64,000 nucleotides of DNA, taken from Glossina fuscipes. Taxonomy: Eukaryota; Arthropoda; Insecta; Diptera; Glossinidae. Positions within the stretch are counted from its first letter, which is position 1. Each line of letters begins with the position of its first letter. The notes under the pieces were generated by a model. That model was not told the origin of the DNA. It ran no database searches and saw only the letters and a program-made list of their open reading frames with translations. The position numbers were made by a program, and so were the translations under genes. The stretch lies in assembly GCF_014805625.2 (NCBI RefSeq), contig NW_023998651.1:640260-704259 (forward strand), read 5' to 3'. Positions 34,883 through 47,132 of this stretch are shown here, piece by piece.

Positions 34883-35685
34883 TTATGTTGTACCAGGTGC
34901 CAATCTTGACACAAATATTGCTTTTCTAGGAGGAAATGCCGTCAAGCAAATATCATTAGTTGGAACAAGAGAGTTCACGGTTGGGGAGTTTAGAGTTGGG
35001 GAAAATATAGATGGCGTTATCGCCCTTGCACCAGCAGCTTGTGCGACGTGCCCTGTCTGGTGACCAGCGTTCACATTCGAACAGCCAGGGGGAGAGGATG
35101 ATTTATTTTTCTCTTTATTATTTTTTGGCGATGGCGCTTGATTGGAGTGAGTAGGTCTCTGGGCGGAGACACCTTTGCAACTTCAGCGTAGCTTAAAATA
35201 GAAGGACTTGCCGGCTTGTTTGTAACTATTTTGTTACCAACCGACTCAACAATATCGGAAACATTGCTGTTCATTTTAGACTTAGAGGGAGCGGTAACTT
35301 GTACCAACGAACCAGACTTGGAGAAACCCAGAGGTGACGTCCCACACGCTACGCTACGAGTAGAAGATGAGTGCCCAATAAAACGACACTCATCAAACCT
35401 AGACTTAATTAGCTCAAACTTTTCCCACAATGAGCCGAAATTTCTACTTAATTCCGAGAAACCATTTCGCGTCTCCGTGAAAAGTTTGCAAAAATCAATG
35501 TCCCGCTGCCTACAGTGAGGACATGACCATCTTAAGCCTTTGGAAGGGTTAGCGACTGCGTCAGCAGCACGACTGAGAATACCGGCACACTTTGCATGAC
35601 CAAAGCGCTCGCAGAGCCAATAAGAAACGAATCTCTTCGATTCCGGACCCGTTTTTGCGCGACATGGTGTATATAAGCACTCCAT
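34883..35685 (-). pseudogene. CR1-like ORF1 (copy A)
   Basis: ATG at 35685 (MECLYTPCRAKTGPESKRFV). The first 80 residues form a zinc-binding PHD-like domain: C8, then WLCERFGHAKCAGI and LRWSCPHCRQRDIDF, with the C/H pattern typical of CR1-clade ORF1. A S/T-rich linker follows and the frame ends at 35071. The downstream part (MNAGHQTGHVAQAAGARAIT to 34883, then on toward 34823) is in another frame. Both copies carry this separation, so it predates at least one of them or was inherited from the source element. ORF1 proteins bind element RNA. Confidence 0.8.
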
Positions 35686-36112
35686 GTCAAGTTAACGAAA
35701 AGAAAGAAGTGTATTATTTGGACAAAGAAGAAACAAAATTCAAAAGAATCCACTACTCTAAGTTTATCTACAAATTTATCAAATTTAATAAAACTTCTCC
35801 GTTACATTGTCACTGTATCAAGAGAGCAAAAAAACAACAAAAAGCAAAACAAAACTGGAAGCACGAAAAAAAAGAGAGAATACAAATCGGAAATATTTAC
35901 TGTTAAATTTTCTCTTAAATTACACGTAAGATCTACACTACTGAAGTAACGGCAAACAAGCCAAGAGAAAAGCTATTCACACCAAAGGAAGATTATAAAA
36001 AAAGAAAAAAAACTCAAAAGAAAAAACTATAAAAGACTCGGAAGAGATTTACTATTGCGATCACAAGTGCTAATCGCAAGAACCAAAATGAAAATCACCA
36101 AAATTTTAATGT

Positions 36113-38157
36113 AATTAATGTAATTCTTACACTTTACACGTTCAAAGCTTTTATATTTTTATATATACCCAGTTTTAAACGCGTATAAAATGAAAACAAA
36201 AAAATTTTTAGCAATAAAACTAAAGAAAGCGTGCGATCTCGCGGGCGTCAATTGTCAGACTTATGTATTGTCAATCCAAAGGCAAGGATTGTATGGTGGA
36301 TCTAAAGACAAGAGTGGTCTAATTCTGTTTCAGCCACGTAAAGTATGCTTAAGTCTTTACAGTCTAAATTAGGAGCCACGGAGGTCAGGCGCCCGCTCCC
36401 AATAGCCACGTATGCCTACAGGTAAATGGTGAAATTGAAATTAAAAGTTGTAAATATAAATAAAAAAATTTACTCATATACTAAGACATCTTATATGATT
36501 AATGAAATAAGATGCATTGATTTACTCGTTAAACGAAGACTTATTCTAGAAATTAAAATAAATTTGAAATTAAAATTAAAAGGTGTTTTGGTTCTTTTGC
36601 CTTTGTATGCGCCGTCAAAAGCGTACATTAGAGTGTTACAAATCATGAAAATAATATGAGTAAATTATAAATAATTTGAAAAGGAATTTGACGGTAGGCT
36701 TTTTACCCTTTTGTCTATTTTACAATTTTAAATGATATATTCACGGATACCTGCGGGTCATGGAGGTAATTGATCAACACGGCTTCGTAGAAACTACGGT
36801 GGAACGAGCCTATTCCCTTGAACGCATTGAAGTTGATCAATTTGTGAGCCCTGACTGCTTGGGTACGGTCCTTCGGGGAGTATTCGTGGTGGTTGTGGTT
36901 TCCACTCGTTCCATGGCAAAGTGGAACAAATCGAGGATCGAATAGGTCTCAACAATGACCAGAGTGGGTTTATTGAGCCATACACAATAAACAATCTGGA
37001 CTCTGGTGCTGTTTAGTACCCTAAATTATAGACAGCGTAACCCTTGCCAGGTGGCGTGGTTTACGCTTAAATAACCCGCGTGGCCACCGTGGGGTTAACC
37101 CATCAAGGCATGTACCCACGTGAAACCCATGTCGCAATTACTGTATCGAGACGTTGGACTATATCTACGCTCACATCTGTAAAGCACGCTAATACTGCCA
37201 ACGCGTTTAGCGTACGCTGTATTGTTTCAAAAACTTTCGATCTTTTAGACCCTTACGTACTTCTGCAGAAATTGTGAGGCAAAAACCACGGAATTATTGT
37301 TATTGCAAATTCATTTCACAAACAGATGAATAAATTGACGAGCTATTGGTTCAGTGAGTTATGCAATATTGCTACTTGCAAGTTTTTACATTTGTGGACG
37401 ACGTGTGATAATTTTATTTTTTGAAACACGATTTAGTATCAAAAATTTGTGCTGAAATTTATGTTTGTTGTGAAAAGAAATTATTTGAGTTTGCACATTT
37501 AAATCTTCCAATTCTCAACCATAAAGTACACTCAAGACAACAGTTGTTTACTTTAAGCTTTCTAGTTCCAGCGATTCTTTTATGTATTTAGTGAGATAAT
37601 TTTAAATGAAATCCACACAGTTAAATATATAGAAATTATATTACAAAACAACTTATTATAAATTTGTTCACGACTGAGCTGAAAATGAAAATTGACTCAG
37701 AAATTGTAGTTTCATAAAAAAAGAACAAATTAAGCGCGGAATATAGGCTAGCTATATATATATTAATCGTTAACACAATCACTTTTAAATTATACGGGAA
37801 TTGTATGTGATTATAAGGAAAATAAAAGTATGGTAATTTCTTTTCAATGTTTAAAAAATAAAGTATTGAAAATTATATACGAGTTGCCACTACCTTATTC
37901 AACTATTCCACTGTATAAGGCGATATGTGAAAATTATGGTAGATCGTTATCGTAGGACACGTAAAACGACTTCAATTTTTTATGTCATTATGTATATCGA
38001 GGCGAACACCTTTGATAACCTCATCGTAGTCCATTGCTGATACAGATTTAAGATATGCGATTTAGTTAAAAAGATAACCAGTTTGAATATTACGTGGTTC
38101 TCTGCGGTGTCTACTTTCACAGAGTTTAGTGTATAGAAAGGAAAAGATTGCCAAGAA
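36113..38157. other. unclassified repeat-like DNA between elements
   Basis: No gene is recognised. 36360-36425 and 36750-37150 are less AT-rich than the surroundings, with strings such as GGAGCCACGGAGGTCAGGCG and TGGCGTGGTTTACGC. They look like the untranslated end of a further non-LTR element (the AGAGTGGGTTTATTGAGCC and CAATCTGGACTCTGG strings), but I cannot assign a family. 37300-38157 is plain AT-rich sequence. Confidence 0.35.
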
Positions 38158-39258
38158 TCAAGGAAGGAAGTTGTGATAAAATGTTAGAGTCCCTTGCAAT
38201 GATACTCGAGAATTTGTATCAATGTGGGTAGTTGTGATATAATTTTTTCCTCGAACTGCGACGGTGTCAGCAAAAGAGGAGTGATTCTTTTGCGATAAAC
38301 GTTCAACAGTACCTCTAAGATGATTCCCTGAGTTCGCTGAATGGTGCAAGAAATTAACGTTAGTCGCATCATTAATGCTGTGAATATCCTAAACAGCTTC
38401 TTTTGTAGGGCGTTTTCTTCCATGTCATGATAATGGCATTCAAAACCGAAGTTTGATTTTTAAACACGTTAAACACGTGCTCTTCATTCCCTTTAGATAT
38501 CTCGGTAGACTTAGATATATTCTTAGCTTATACGCGTCTAAGGTGCGAAAAATTAGTTAGCATTGTTACCCACAAAATCAGCGAGTGCTCGTGTGGTCCG
38601 TTATGGGTTAAAATAGATGTTATTTACTTATGATTCGGATTTCATTTATTCGAATTGTGCAGCGCGAATACTATTTGATGGATTGCGTATTTTCCTAACA
38701 CTAGTAGCAGACGCTACAACTGAAAATTTTCTAAGCAGTATTTGTCCTCCATCACGCTCCAGCATTCGTTTCGTATCTTTCATGCAGAATTTTCCATGCA
38801 GCAGCATAGTCATCGGCTGCTGAACGAAGATGAAAAATGAGTGGTTCTTATCCGCTCCATCTGTTTGACCTTCAACTACCACAGTTTGTTAGCAGTGAAA
38901 ACAGACCGTTCGCGTGCAAGTTTATGAAAGAAATCGGAGAAGTGCTTACATTTTAGACGAACGCCGTAGAACTTTGGTAGGGATAGTTTTGGCAAGCTCC
39001 TTGGGACTATTGCAGTGTTTGCTGTTGCTGGCCGAGGTTGCCTTACAGTTTTTTCATGCCATTTCATTATTTGCTTTGTAAAAAATATTTATGCCGGGAA
39101 TATTCATGGAGATCGGTCGCATTGGTATCAAGCAAACTATTTTTCATTTGCTCATGTAATTGCTGAGCCACGACCCTTTCTTTTTCTAAATCTGCCGCCT
39201 TGGTTGAAAAATACAACAAAGCGTGGGAATAATGATTAGGTTGAACAGCTGCTAGCAT
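38158..39258 (-). mobile_element. BEL/Pao element relic: gag and env-like ends without pol
   Basis: On the minus strand, 39258-38876 has gag features: QLHEQMKNSLLDTNA, and LPKLSLPKFYGVRLKCKHFS followed by DFFHKLAR, matching the LPKLxLPxFxGxxxxWxxF region of BEL/Pao capsids. At 38882-38646, MLLHGKFCMKDTKRMLERDG then QILLRKFSVVASATSVRKIR resembles the end of gag running into the protease (HTLLH..., LLATAxV). At 38423-38158, LFRIFTALMMRLTLISCTIQ and PLLLTPSQFEEKI resemble the F-type env-like protein of roo-like BEL elements. The intervening pol of several kilobases is absent. The call rests on motif order and is moderate. Confidence 0.5.
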
Positions 39259-41094
39259 ATCTCATTAATTTTGCTATAGAATGTGCCGCAGAAATAAAAA
39301 ATATTTTCTTTCGATAAGGAATACTTGCTTAATTTGCTACCCCGCTGATTGAACAGCTTTCAAGGCCTGATTCCTCTTCTCTTTAAGGGAATTCTCATAA
39401 ATGAAGATCCTTTGAAATTTTTTTATAATATGTCAGATACATTTGAAGATTGAGACAACGCTCATCTGGCTGAGCCATAACCTTTGAGTTGAACGAATTT
39501 ATTAAGTCACAAGATTATGTTCTAATTGTCAATAATTGTTGCTTAGTCGCTTCTTAAGTTTTAACGGTGATCAGCGCTGAAACTTTTGACACTTGACACA
39601 AATATAAAGCAATATTTTGATTCCATGTAGGGTTCCCAACGACGATTCATTTTTGGTTGAGTTTCCCATACACTGCTGAAAAAACTCTTGCACCATACAC
39701 AAACATAAAGTTTGGCAAAGAATTGTAAGATTGCTGAAAATTGAAGCTTTATTTGAATTGTAAATTGGAAAGTGTGTTTCCAACATTACTTTCAAAAACT
39801 TCTTACAAAATATAAATTACGCGAAGATGAGAAAAGTTGTTAACAATAATTCTAACGAAATATTATTTAATTTACTTTGCTCGTTTTAAGGGTGCTCGCA
39901 TTTTGAGTTTCATAGCATTTTAGACTCTTAAATTTGATCGATCGTTTCTAGTTTAGTTGCGCTGAAGTTTCAAGTGTGATCAATTTTCCATAGTCGGTTT
40001 ATGCTATTATAGCAAATTTTAAAAAATTTATTACGATTAGTTGCAAAAAGAGAGAAACATGGTTTGGAAAGCATTTATATATAGATAAGATATATACTAA
40101 ATATATCTAGACTGGGTCAAAAAAAATTCCCCTAACATGCGAAATTTGTATTTACTTAACTCGCTTGAAAAATCTTTCTACAGAAGTCCTTATGGAAAAA
40201 TAAAAGTAATTCGAGTCAGTTATATTCTCAAAAAATAAGTTTGTATACCTCCCTTCAAAGGTAGTTGCTGTAGAGATATCGTCAGTTGACGTTTATAAGT
40301 TTATTAGAACAGTGTGATTGTTTTAATAATTTTGTTAATATGCAATCGAATATTAGTAACTTTGTAATATTTTATTCTGTTTATTTTTTTATTTTTCGCT
40401 CTTGAAACTTATTCTTTATTTAACAAAGCCAAATTTTGAACGAAAAATAATAACATTCAACATGATATTGAAGACAGTTTCTAAAGCAAAAATAGAATGT
40501 GACTCTTTTTTTATTTTTTGCGTTTGTGCAGAAATGTTTGGAATCAATGTGATTCTCAATAACAATCGGTTAAATCGGATTTATAGATAGCGATTTTATT
40601 TCATCATTGCAGTTGACTTTAGAACCTTTTTGGTTTTGAACAGTATTTCACAGAGGGGACTAATATGAACGTTTGCTTATGCGTGAGGTTTTCGGAATGG
40701 GTGAATCAGTTTCGGGACCTTGGCGGTGTGACGAATTGATATTTACATTTTTCAATTATTTCTTTAACCGGATACTTTGTCCGTAGACAAGTTCGCTGGG
40801 AATGGAGTCAAAACCTTCCTTATGGGTAGATTGAAAGCCAAGCAGAACTAAAGGTGGTTACTGTAGTTTCTAGCGTTGTCCTTTGAACATAATTATTGAA
40901 TACGTCAAAATATTTAACAATTATTAATTGGATAACATATTTATACTAAAGATTGTTTCTTAGTAATAGTTAATTATTTTGACCATTTAAAGCCCGAAAA
41001 ACACACTTAATTTGAACATGACCACTTATTTATAAAGAAAGTCTGGCAACTCTGTCGCGCGGTATAGTCGTGTATATTTTGTTTCGGCAATTAA
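39259..41094. other. no recognisable gene
   Basis: AT-rich DNA with only short frames (39571-39795 minus, 40402-40590 plus) and no recognisable domain. It forms the spacer next to the 5' end of CR1 copy B. Confidence 0.4.
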
Positions 41095-41465
41095 TATTTT
41101 AATTTTTTGGTGAATTTCGTGGCTATTTTGCCTTACTACTTGTGACTTTATAATATACTTTGAGAAGAAAGTGAGTGAATTCAAAGTAAAAGAAATATTT
41201 TTTCTTTACGCTTTGATTCATTGGATTTTTGCAAACAAAAATTTTGAGCTCTGATATGAATCTCTCTTTTTTTTGTTTTCTCTCTTTTTCTCTGGTTATT
41301 TTTTCAGTGTTTGTAGTTTCTTTTGCTATTGATCTCTCGTTACAGTGTCAACGTAACCGAGAAGTTTTGCGCAAATTGGTTGATAAATTTTTATGTTGAG
41401 GATTTTTTTTTTTTGCGACTTGTCTGTCTGTTGTTTATAATCCACAACTGCCTTTTTGACTGGAC

Positions 41466-42516
41466 ATGGAGCGTTTATACACTCCTTGTCGGGCGAAAAC
41501 GGGCCCGGAATCTGATCGATTCGTTTCTTCTTGGCTCTGCGAGCGCTTTGGTCATGCAAAGTGTGTCGGTATTCTCGGCCGTGCTGTTGACGCAGTCGCT
41601 GACCCTTCCAAAGGCTTAAGATGGTCATGTCCTCACTGTAGGCAGCGGGACATTGATTTTGGCAAACTTTTCACGGAGACGCGAAATGGTTTCTCGGAAT
41701 TAAGTAGAAATCTCGGCTCGTTGTGGGAAAAGTTTGAGCTAATTAAGTATAGGTTTGATGAGTGTCGTTTTATTGGGCACTCATCTTCTACTCGTAGCGT
41801 AGCGTGTGGGACGTCAATTCTGGGTTTCTCCAAGTCTGGTTCGTTGGTACAAGTTACCGCTCCCTCTAACTCTAAAATGAACAGTAATGTTTCCTATATT
41901 GCTGAGTCGGTTGGTAGCAAAACAGTTACAAGCACACAGGCAAGTCTGTCGATTTTAAACTACGCCGAAGTGGCAAGGGTATTTCCGCCCAAAGACCCAC
42001 TCACTCTAATCAAGCGCCATCGGCTAAAAGTAATGAAGTGAAAATAAATCATCCTCTCCCCCTGGCTGTTCGCGTGTGAACGCTGGTTACCAAACTGGGC
42101 AAGTTTCACAAGCTGCCGGTACAAGGGCGATAACCCCAGCTATATTTTCCCCAACTCTAAACTCTTCTATCGTGAACCCCCCTCCTGTTCCAAGTAAAGA
42201 CATTTGCTTGACGGCAGTTCCTCCCAGGAAAGCTATATATGTGTCAAGACTGGCACCTGAAACATCAATGGATAACATAAAAAGTTATCTGGCGACGAAA
42301 GTCCTATCAGTCAACTTAAAGCGCGTTAGCATCTTCAAAATGGCTCCTTCTCAATATAGGGCAATCTCCTCTTTTAAAATATTGGTGCCGACTGAAAACA
42401 GTGATATGTTGTTAAACAAACCACTGTGGCCAGTAGGATCCTTAATTAAGGAATTTATCCCTCGAGATCGTCCCCGTAATACCAAAGCAATACTCTTGTC
42501 GACTTCAAAAAACTAA
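41466..42516 (+). pseudogene. CR1-like ORF1 (copy B)
   Basis: ATG at 41466. The PHD-like cysteine/histidine domain occupies the first 80 residues (ERLYTPCRAK, WLCERFGHAKCVGI, RWSCPHCRQRDIDF). The frame stops at 42041; a one-base difference from copy A (one A fewer near 42040) moves the stop earlier. The C-terminal half is open in another frame at 42076-42516: QTGQVSQAAGTRAIT, VSRLAPETSMDNIKSYLA, SSFKILVPTENSDM, an RRM-like or ORF1-specific segment. It would bind LINE RNA if intact. Confidence 0.8.
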
Positions 42517-42529
42517 ATATTTCTTTAGG

Positions 42530-43769
42530 CCCATTATCTCTCGTTTATCAAAATGTTAGGGGCCTAAATTCAAAAATTCGTTCTACTTTTCTAAATTCAG
42601 TGAGCACAAAGTTTTTTTGTATGGCCTTCACTGAAACTTGACTAATACCTGATCTTCATTCGTCAGAACTTTTTCATAATTCTTTCCAAGTCTTTAGAAA
42701 TGATCGTGTGAATCGCATTGGTGATGGTGTATTAATTGCCATATCTGCGTCAGTCCCGTCCTATTTAATTGAATTTGCCTCTTCTCCTGACGTTGAATTT
42801 ATCGCCATTCGTGCGAAAATGCCTAATAAATATCTATTTATAACCTGCTCCTATATTCTCCCAAATTCTGATATCTCTATTTACAAGAAACACGTTGCCC
42901 TCATTTTTGAAGTGGCCAAGTTGTCTCGGCCCACCGATTTGGTCGTCGCATTGGGTGACTTCAACTTGCCTCAAGCCACTTGGTGTAACAGTGATAATTT
43001 TGGCTGTTTGATTCCTACTTCAACGTCTGATAGGGCTGTTGTGTTCTTCAGTGAATTGTTTGATCATAATTTGGGTCATTATAATCGTACCCCTAATTGT
43101 AAAGGTAGACTGCTTGATCTCTGCTTTGCCAATTATCCCGAGATTAACGTAAATCGTTGTCCACCTTTTAGTTTACCTGAGGATCCTTATCATCCATCAA
43201 TATGCATTTCCTTTCATCATATGAATGATGGTTTGTTGAAATGCCTTAATGTGCCAAATCAAACTTTTTTAAATATATATTATGATTTTCATAAAACCAA
43301 TATTGTATTGCTAAAACATTGTATTTCACATTTGAGGCTTGATTTCTCAACCGGTAATATTGGAAGCTTATTGTCATCGTTTTACAATACATTAAATCTA
43401 GCTATTGCTGCATCTGCTCCGATCACGCAGTGCCGACCTCAAAGCAGGTGTCCCCCGTGGTTTAATAAGACAATTAAATATCACAAGAATAGAAAAAATT
43501 CGCTATTCAAAAAATATTCGGAAAGTGGCTCTGCGCTCGACTATTTCGCTTACTCGGTGGCGAGGCATAGATTCAACTCCCTCAACCATCATTATTACTG
43601 CAGATACCTTCAGTTCATTAAATCGTCTCTGTTTGCCAATCCTAAATTCGTTTTTAAATTTGTCAACTCTAAAAGAAAAATTTCCACATATCCCTCTCAT
43701 TTTTCTTTTAATGGCTCTGATTCCTCGGATGATTTCGAAATCTCAAATCTGTTTGCTGAGTATTTCTGA
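42530..43769 (+). pseudogene. CR1-like endonuclease (copy B)
   Basis: It starts around 42530 with LSLVYQNVRGLNSKIR (the QNVRGL N-motif) and MAFTET followed by a TGA where a tryptophan codon is expected (about 42639). The open part 42708-43769 keeps the catalytic ALGDFNLPQATW motif (GDFN intact here, unlike copy A), GRLLDLCFAN and the PSICISFHH end motif. It runs into the RT linker (KTIKYHKNRKNSLFKKYSES, ARHRFNSLNHHYY) and ends in a frameshift after FAEYF. The enzyme would nick target DNA for target-primed reverse transcription. Confidence 0.8.
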
Positions 43770-43849
43770 CGAAACTTTTCGATTGCTAATATCGATTTAT
43801 CAGCAAACTACCCATATTCTATAACTAACTTTGTCTCGATTCCTAACTA

Positions 43850-45510
43850 GGTAATATCGGAAGATGACGTTTTTAAAGGGTTGAGTTGTCTACAATATTG
43901 TTGTGCGCCCGGACCTGATGGAATTCCATCTTGTGGTGTGATCTCAAATATTTTTAACCTGTCTTTGAATTAAGGCGTTTTCCCTTCGTGTTGGAAGAGT
44001 AGTTTCCTTATTCCTATCCACAAAAGTGGAAGTAGACAATTTGTTGGGAACTACAGAGGCATAGCCAAGTTGAGTGTCTTGCCCAAGTTGTTCGAGCGCA
44101 TGTGACTCAACATTTGTCTTTTACCATTAATTCGTATATTTCTCCGCACCAGCACGGCTTTCGGAAAGGGCGATCTACAGTCACCAACTTGTTAGAGTTC
44201 ACCTGTCATGTTTTCAAGGCTTTTTCTAGCGGCTCTCGCACAGATGTTATTTACACTGATTTAAGCAAAGCATTTGATATGGTTAACCAGAACTTACTTA
44301 TCTTTAAACTCCAAGCGTCTGCCTTCCCTTTCTACTTAGTGAAATGGATAAGCTCTTATCTGCACAATAGATCCTTCAGAGTTTTGTTCAACTTTATCAC
44401 CTCGGATGAATTCCCCGTTACGTCTGGCGTACCTCAAGGAAGTCACTTAGGTCCCATTTTATTTAGTTTATACGTTAGCGATCTTCCATCGGTGGTTGAT
44501 TNNNNNNNNNNNNNNNNNNNNNNNNNNNNNNNNNNNNNNNNNNNNNNNNNNNNNNNNNNNNNNNNNNNNNNNNNNNNNNNNNNNNNNNNNNNNNNNNNNN
44601 NNNNNNNNNNNNNNNNNNNNNNNNNNNNNNNNNNNNNNNNNNNNNNNNNNNNNNNNNNNNNNNNNNNNNNNNNNNNNNNNNNNNNNNNNNNNNNNNNNNN
44701 NNNNNNNNNNNNNNNNNNNNNNNNNNNNNNNNNNNNNNNNNNNNNNNNNNNNNNNNNNNNNNNNNNNNNNNNNNNNNNNNNNNNNNNNNNNNNNNNNNNN
44801 NNNNNNNNNNNNNNNNNNNNNNNNNNNNNNNNNNNNNNNNNNNNNNNNNNNNNNNNNNNNNNNNNNNNNNNNNNNNNNNNNNNNNNNNNNNNNNNNNNNN
44901 NCCATAGGGTACGTTTTAACTTGCATATTGAGCTCTCGATAAGCAAAGTTAGGTCCGCGGTTGGTTTTATAAAAAGGTGGTTCAAAGAGCTTGATGATCC
45001 CTACATTACGAAAAGGCTGTACATGTGTTTGGTTAGATCTATACTTGAGTATGCTTTTGTTGTGTGGTCTCCTTCATATAGGTGCCACGTCGATTCAATT
45101 GAATCTGTTCAAATCAATTCTTGCTGTTTGCCCTTAGAAATTTGGGTTCGGATCCAATTGCCTCTCTTCCTCCGTATGAAAATAGGTTGCTTCTGCTGTC
45201 CTTACCGTCTCTTGAGAAACGTAGTTTTGTTCTTGGCGTTTCTTTTGTAATCAAAGTAGTAAATGGTGCTATTGACACGCCTTCATTACTTGGTGAAATA
45301 AGCTTCAATGTCCCTAACTGCTTCTCTAGGCACTTTATCTTGGTTAAGCTTAGTCAGTGTAAATTTAATTATGAGCTGGTTAATCCGCTCAGATTTGTTT
45401 GCAAGAACCTAAATGACGTCTACCACTTATTCTCGTTATCGGACTCTTTAAAGTCCATTAAAGCAACATTGCTTAATACGCGCGATTTACCTATGTCGTA
45501 CTTAAACTAG
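43850..45510 (+). pseudogene. CR1-like reverse transcriptase (copy B), with gap
   Basis: RT motifs: CCAPGPDGIPS-like near 43905, stops near 43970 and 44101, then HQHGFRKGRSTVTNLLEFTC and DVIYTDLSKAFDMV (first catalytic aspartate) in the frame 44102-44501, and SGVPQGSHLGPILFSLYVSD. The YxDD box falls in the N gap. After the gap: NLHIELSISKVRSAVGFIKR, LYMCLVRSILEYAFVVWSPS, then a frameshift near 45120 and LPPYENRLLLLSLPSLEKRS and SFNVPNCFSRHFILVKLSQC up to 45510. Confidence 0.8.
44502..44901. other. assembly gap of 400 N in the copy B RT
   Basis: Exactly 400 N, so probably an arbitrary or estimated size. The equivalent interval in copy A is about 260 bases without, or 500 with, the 239-base duplication. 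The sequence hidden here includes the YxDD catalytic box and thumb. Confidence 0.9.
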
Positions 45511-45946
45511 CTTTTAACCTTAAAAAACCGTTATGATTCGAAAATCAATTTTTGTTAACTATTATCGGTTGCCAGGCTTATGCATGTTTGCGATGGCTTT
45601 GGGGTTCATTTGCAATTTGGTCCTGTACTGGCTGTAAGTGTGGCGCTATGCTGATAGTGTACATGCTTTTTTTTCTTTTTTTTTTTCTTCTTATTTGTTT
45701 TATTATACTTATACTAAATTTTATTATTAATTAATATAAGATTTGCATTATGAGCCAATTGAACTCGACTGTTATTTGTTTAGTTGAGTTTCTAGTATAA
45801 GTAGAATTAAATAAATAAATAAAGCTATAATAAACGTAGCCTGCCCAATAAACAATTGCGACGTAGGTAAAGAGGTATGCGAACAGTCAACATATGTCAC
45901 GTTTGCTAGGCATACTAAATTTGCACGTTAGAGCGGCCAATAGTCC

Positions 45947-47060
45947 TTAACGTCGGGCAGCAGAGTAATAATAAGGAGCATGAATAGGGCTAACTGATCG
46001 ACGCAAGGGGCTAAAATTAGGTGAGGTCGCTGGTTGAGATTTCTTGATGTATCCATGGGCTTCGTCTTTAGAATGTTCTTCAAGGCAATGTTCTTCTAAG
46101 GAATTATTGCCTCTGCATAGTAACCCGCATAGCAATAATATGACCGTTTTCTGTTTGGCTAATTGTTTAATTATGGTACAGAAAGTGGTTACTCCATATT
46201 GGTTCCAAACGTAATCGTACTTGTGCAAATTGAACACTACTGATTTCCACATGATAATCTGCTGTGACAAGTTGTTCAATAATCAGGCCAACTCTTTACA
46301 TAATTTCTGACTCAAACTTATTTCCCTAATTTAAGAAAAAAAGAAAAAGATGCCACTGTAATTGCCATAGCTGTTCGTTCTGGCAATTTAGTTTAGATTT
46401 TAGCGCAATATGTTTTTAATGGCGTATTGAAGCCCAACGGGAGCTAACCCAATTTATGAGTGAGGAGTAACGTGCTCATTGAATAGAAATTGAAAGAAAT
46501 GCAAATCACAGAAGCAATTTCTTTAGAAAACGTTAATTTCTTTGTATCATGAATTTCACTTCATTACGAGAATAATATGAATATAGCGTTGCGAGCACGG
46601 TAGCGAACTTGGCCATCCCCTTACAGTCCAACTAAGAATCTTGCTTAAATCAGCATCTTTTGTTGTTTGTTTAGCTATCTCATTAGTAGCTCAGCTAGCT
46701 GTTGTTCGTTAATTCCTATTATTGGAATATCACCAGAATGGGCCAAAACACTATACAAACCCTTAAGTAAATTTTCAATCATTTGAAATAATCCCAGGGT
46801 TGACGATAAGCCAAATTGCGATGTACTAATTTTATTTGCGCCTTATGCGTCACTATGATTTGTGACAGCGTTGCTGCATCATCTACTGATAGCTGTTGAT
46901 AGATCTGAGCAAGATCGATTTTTCAAAAACAGTCCCTTCCAGCTTTGTTCAATGTTGATTTATAATCGCCGTAAATTCTGACTGATTCATCCTTTTTAAT
47001 TAGAAAAACGTGGCCCAATCATTCTATTCACACCATAGTTCTAATGTATCATAACCCCAC
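45947..47060 (-). pseudogene. Ty3/gypsy RT and RNase H fragment (Mag-like)
   Basis: Minus strand, 47060-46640 in shifting frames: HVFLIKKDESVRIYGDYKST, then KIDLAQIYQQLSVDD (first catalytic aspartate, SKxDLxxAYxQL pattern), IVTHKAQIK, FGLSSTLGLFQMIENLLKGL. The YVDD box is not readable. At 46279-46190 QQIIMWKSVVFNLHKYDYVW resembles the end of RNase H (LQRWxxFLSxFDYxV). The motif style (QLxVDExxxxLxTxxTHxGLF) fits the Mag/CsRn1-like group. No LTRs found. Confidence 0.6.
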
Positions 47061-47132
47061 AACTTGTCAGTTTCCGCATCCACTAAAGGCCAAAGGAGCC
47101 TAGGGTTGTATTAAAATAGCAACACTGCAGAG

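Larger units (their letters stand above)
31489..36112 (-). mobile_element. CR1-like LINE, copy A (nearly full length, minus strand)
   Basis: This non-LTR retrotransposon has two ORFs: ORF1 with a cysteine/histidine (PHD-like) domain, and ORF2 with an apurinic-type endonuclease and RT. The 3' end at 31489 is a TTTATTTTATTTTTATTTA tail (AATAAA-type repeats on the coding strand), preceded by a 3' UTR shared with copies at 22849, 41095 and 60160. The 5' UTR (35690-36112) aligns with 41095-41465 of copy B. Inactivating changes are a frameshift in ORF1, a 200-base deletion joining ORF1 to the endonuclease, frameshifts in ORF2, and a 239-base tandem duplication in the RT. It lies head-to-head with copy B. 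Confidence 0.85.
41095..45823 (+). mobile_element. CR1-like LINE, copy B (nearly full length, plus strand)
   Basis: The 5' UTR runs to 41465 and aligns with that of copy A (shared AGTGTCAACGTAACCGAGAA against AGTGACAATGTAACGGAGAA). ORF1 starts at 41466, the endonuclease at about 42530, the RT at about 43850, and the 3' UTR ends in AAATAAATAAATAAAG at 45823. It keeps the 200-base ORF1/endonuclease junction lost in copy A. It has a stop in ORF1, a TGA in the endonuclease, frameshifts in ORF2 and a 400-N gap over the RT catalytic region. Transcription would run away from copy A. Confidence 0.85.

Noticed and set aside
35216..35518. 100-codon plus-strand frame and its twin at 41633-41833 minus
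   Set aside because: Both are antisense shadows of the PHD-like ORF1, which is conserved between copies in the sense direction.
36750..37280. rDNA-like or tRNA-like GC-richer segment
   Set aside because: No tRNA box A/B pair or cloverleaf and no rRNA core motif could be found; it reads more like an untranslated end of a LINE, which is also unproven.
44443..44985. Long open frames on both strands across 44443-44985
   Set aside because: They are open only because 400 N bases contain no stop codons.
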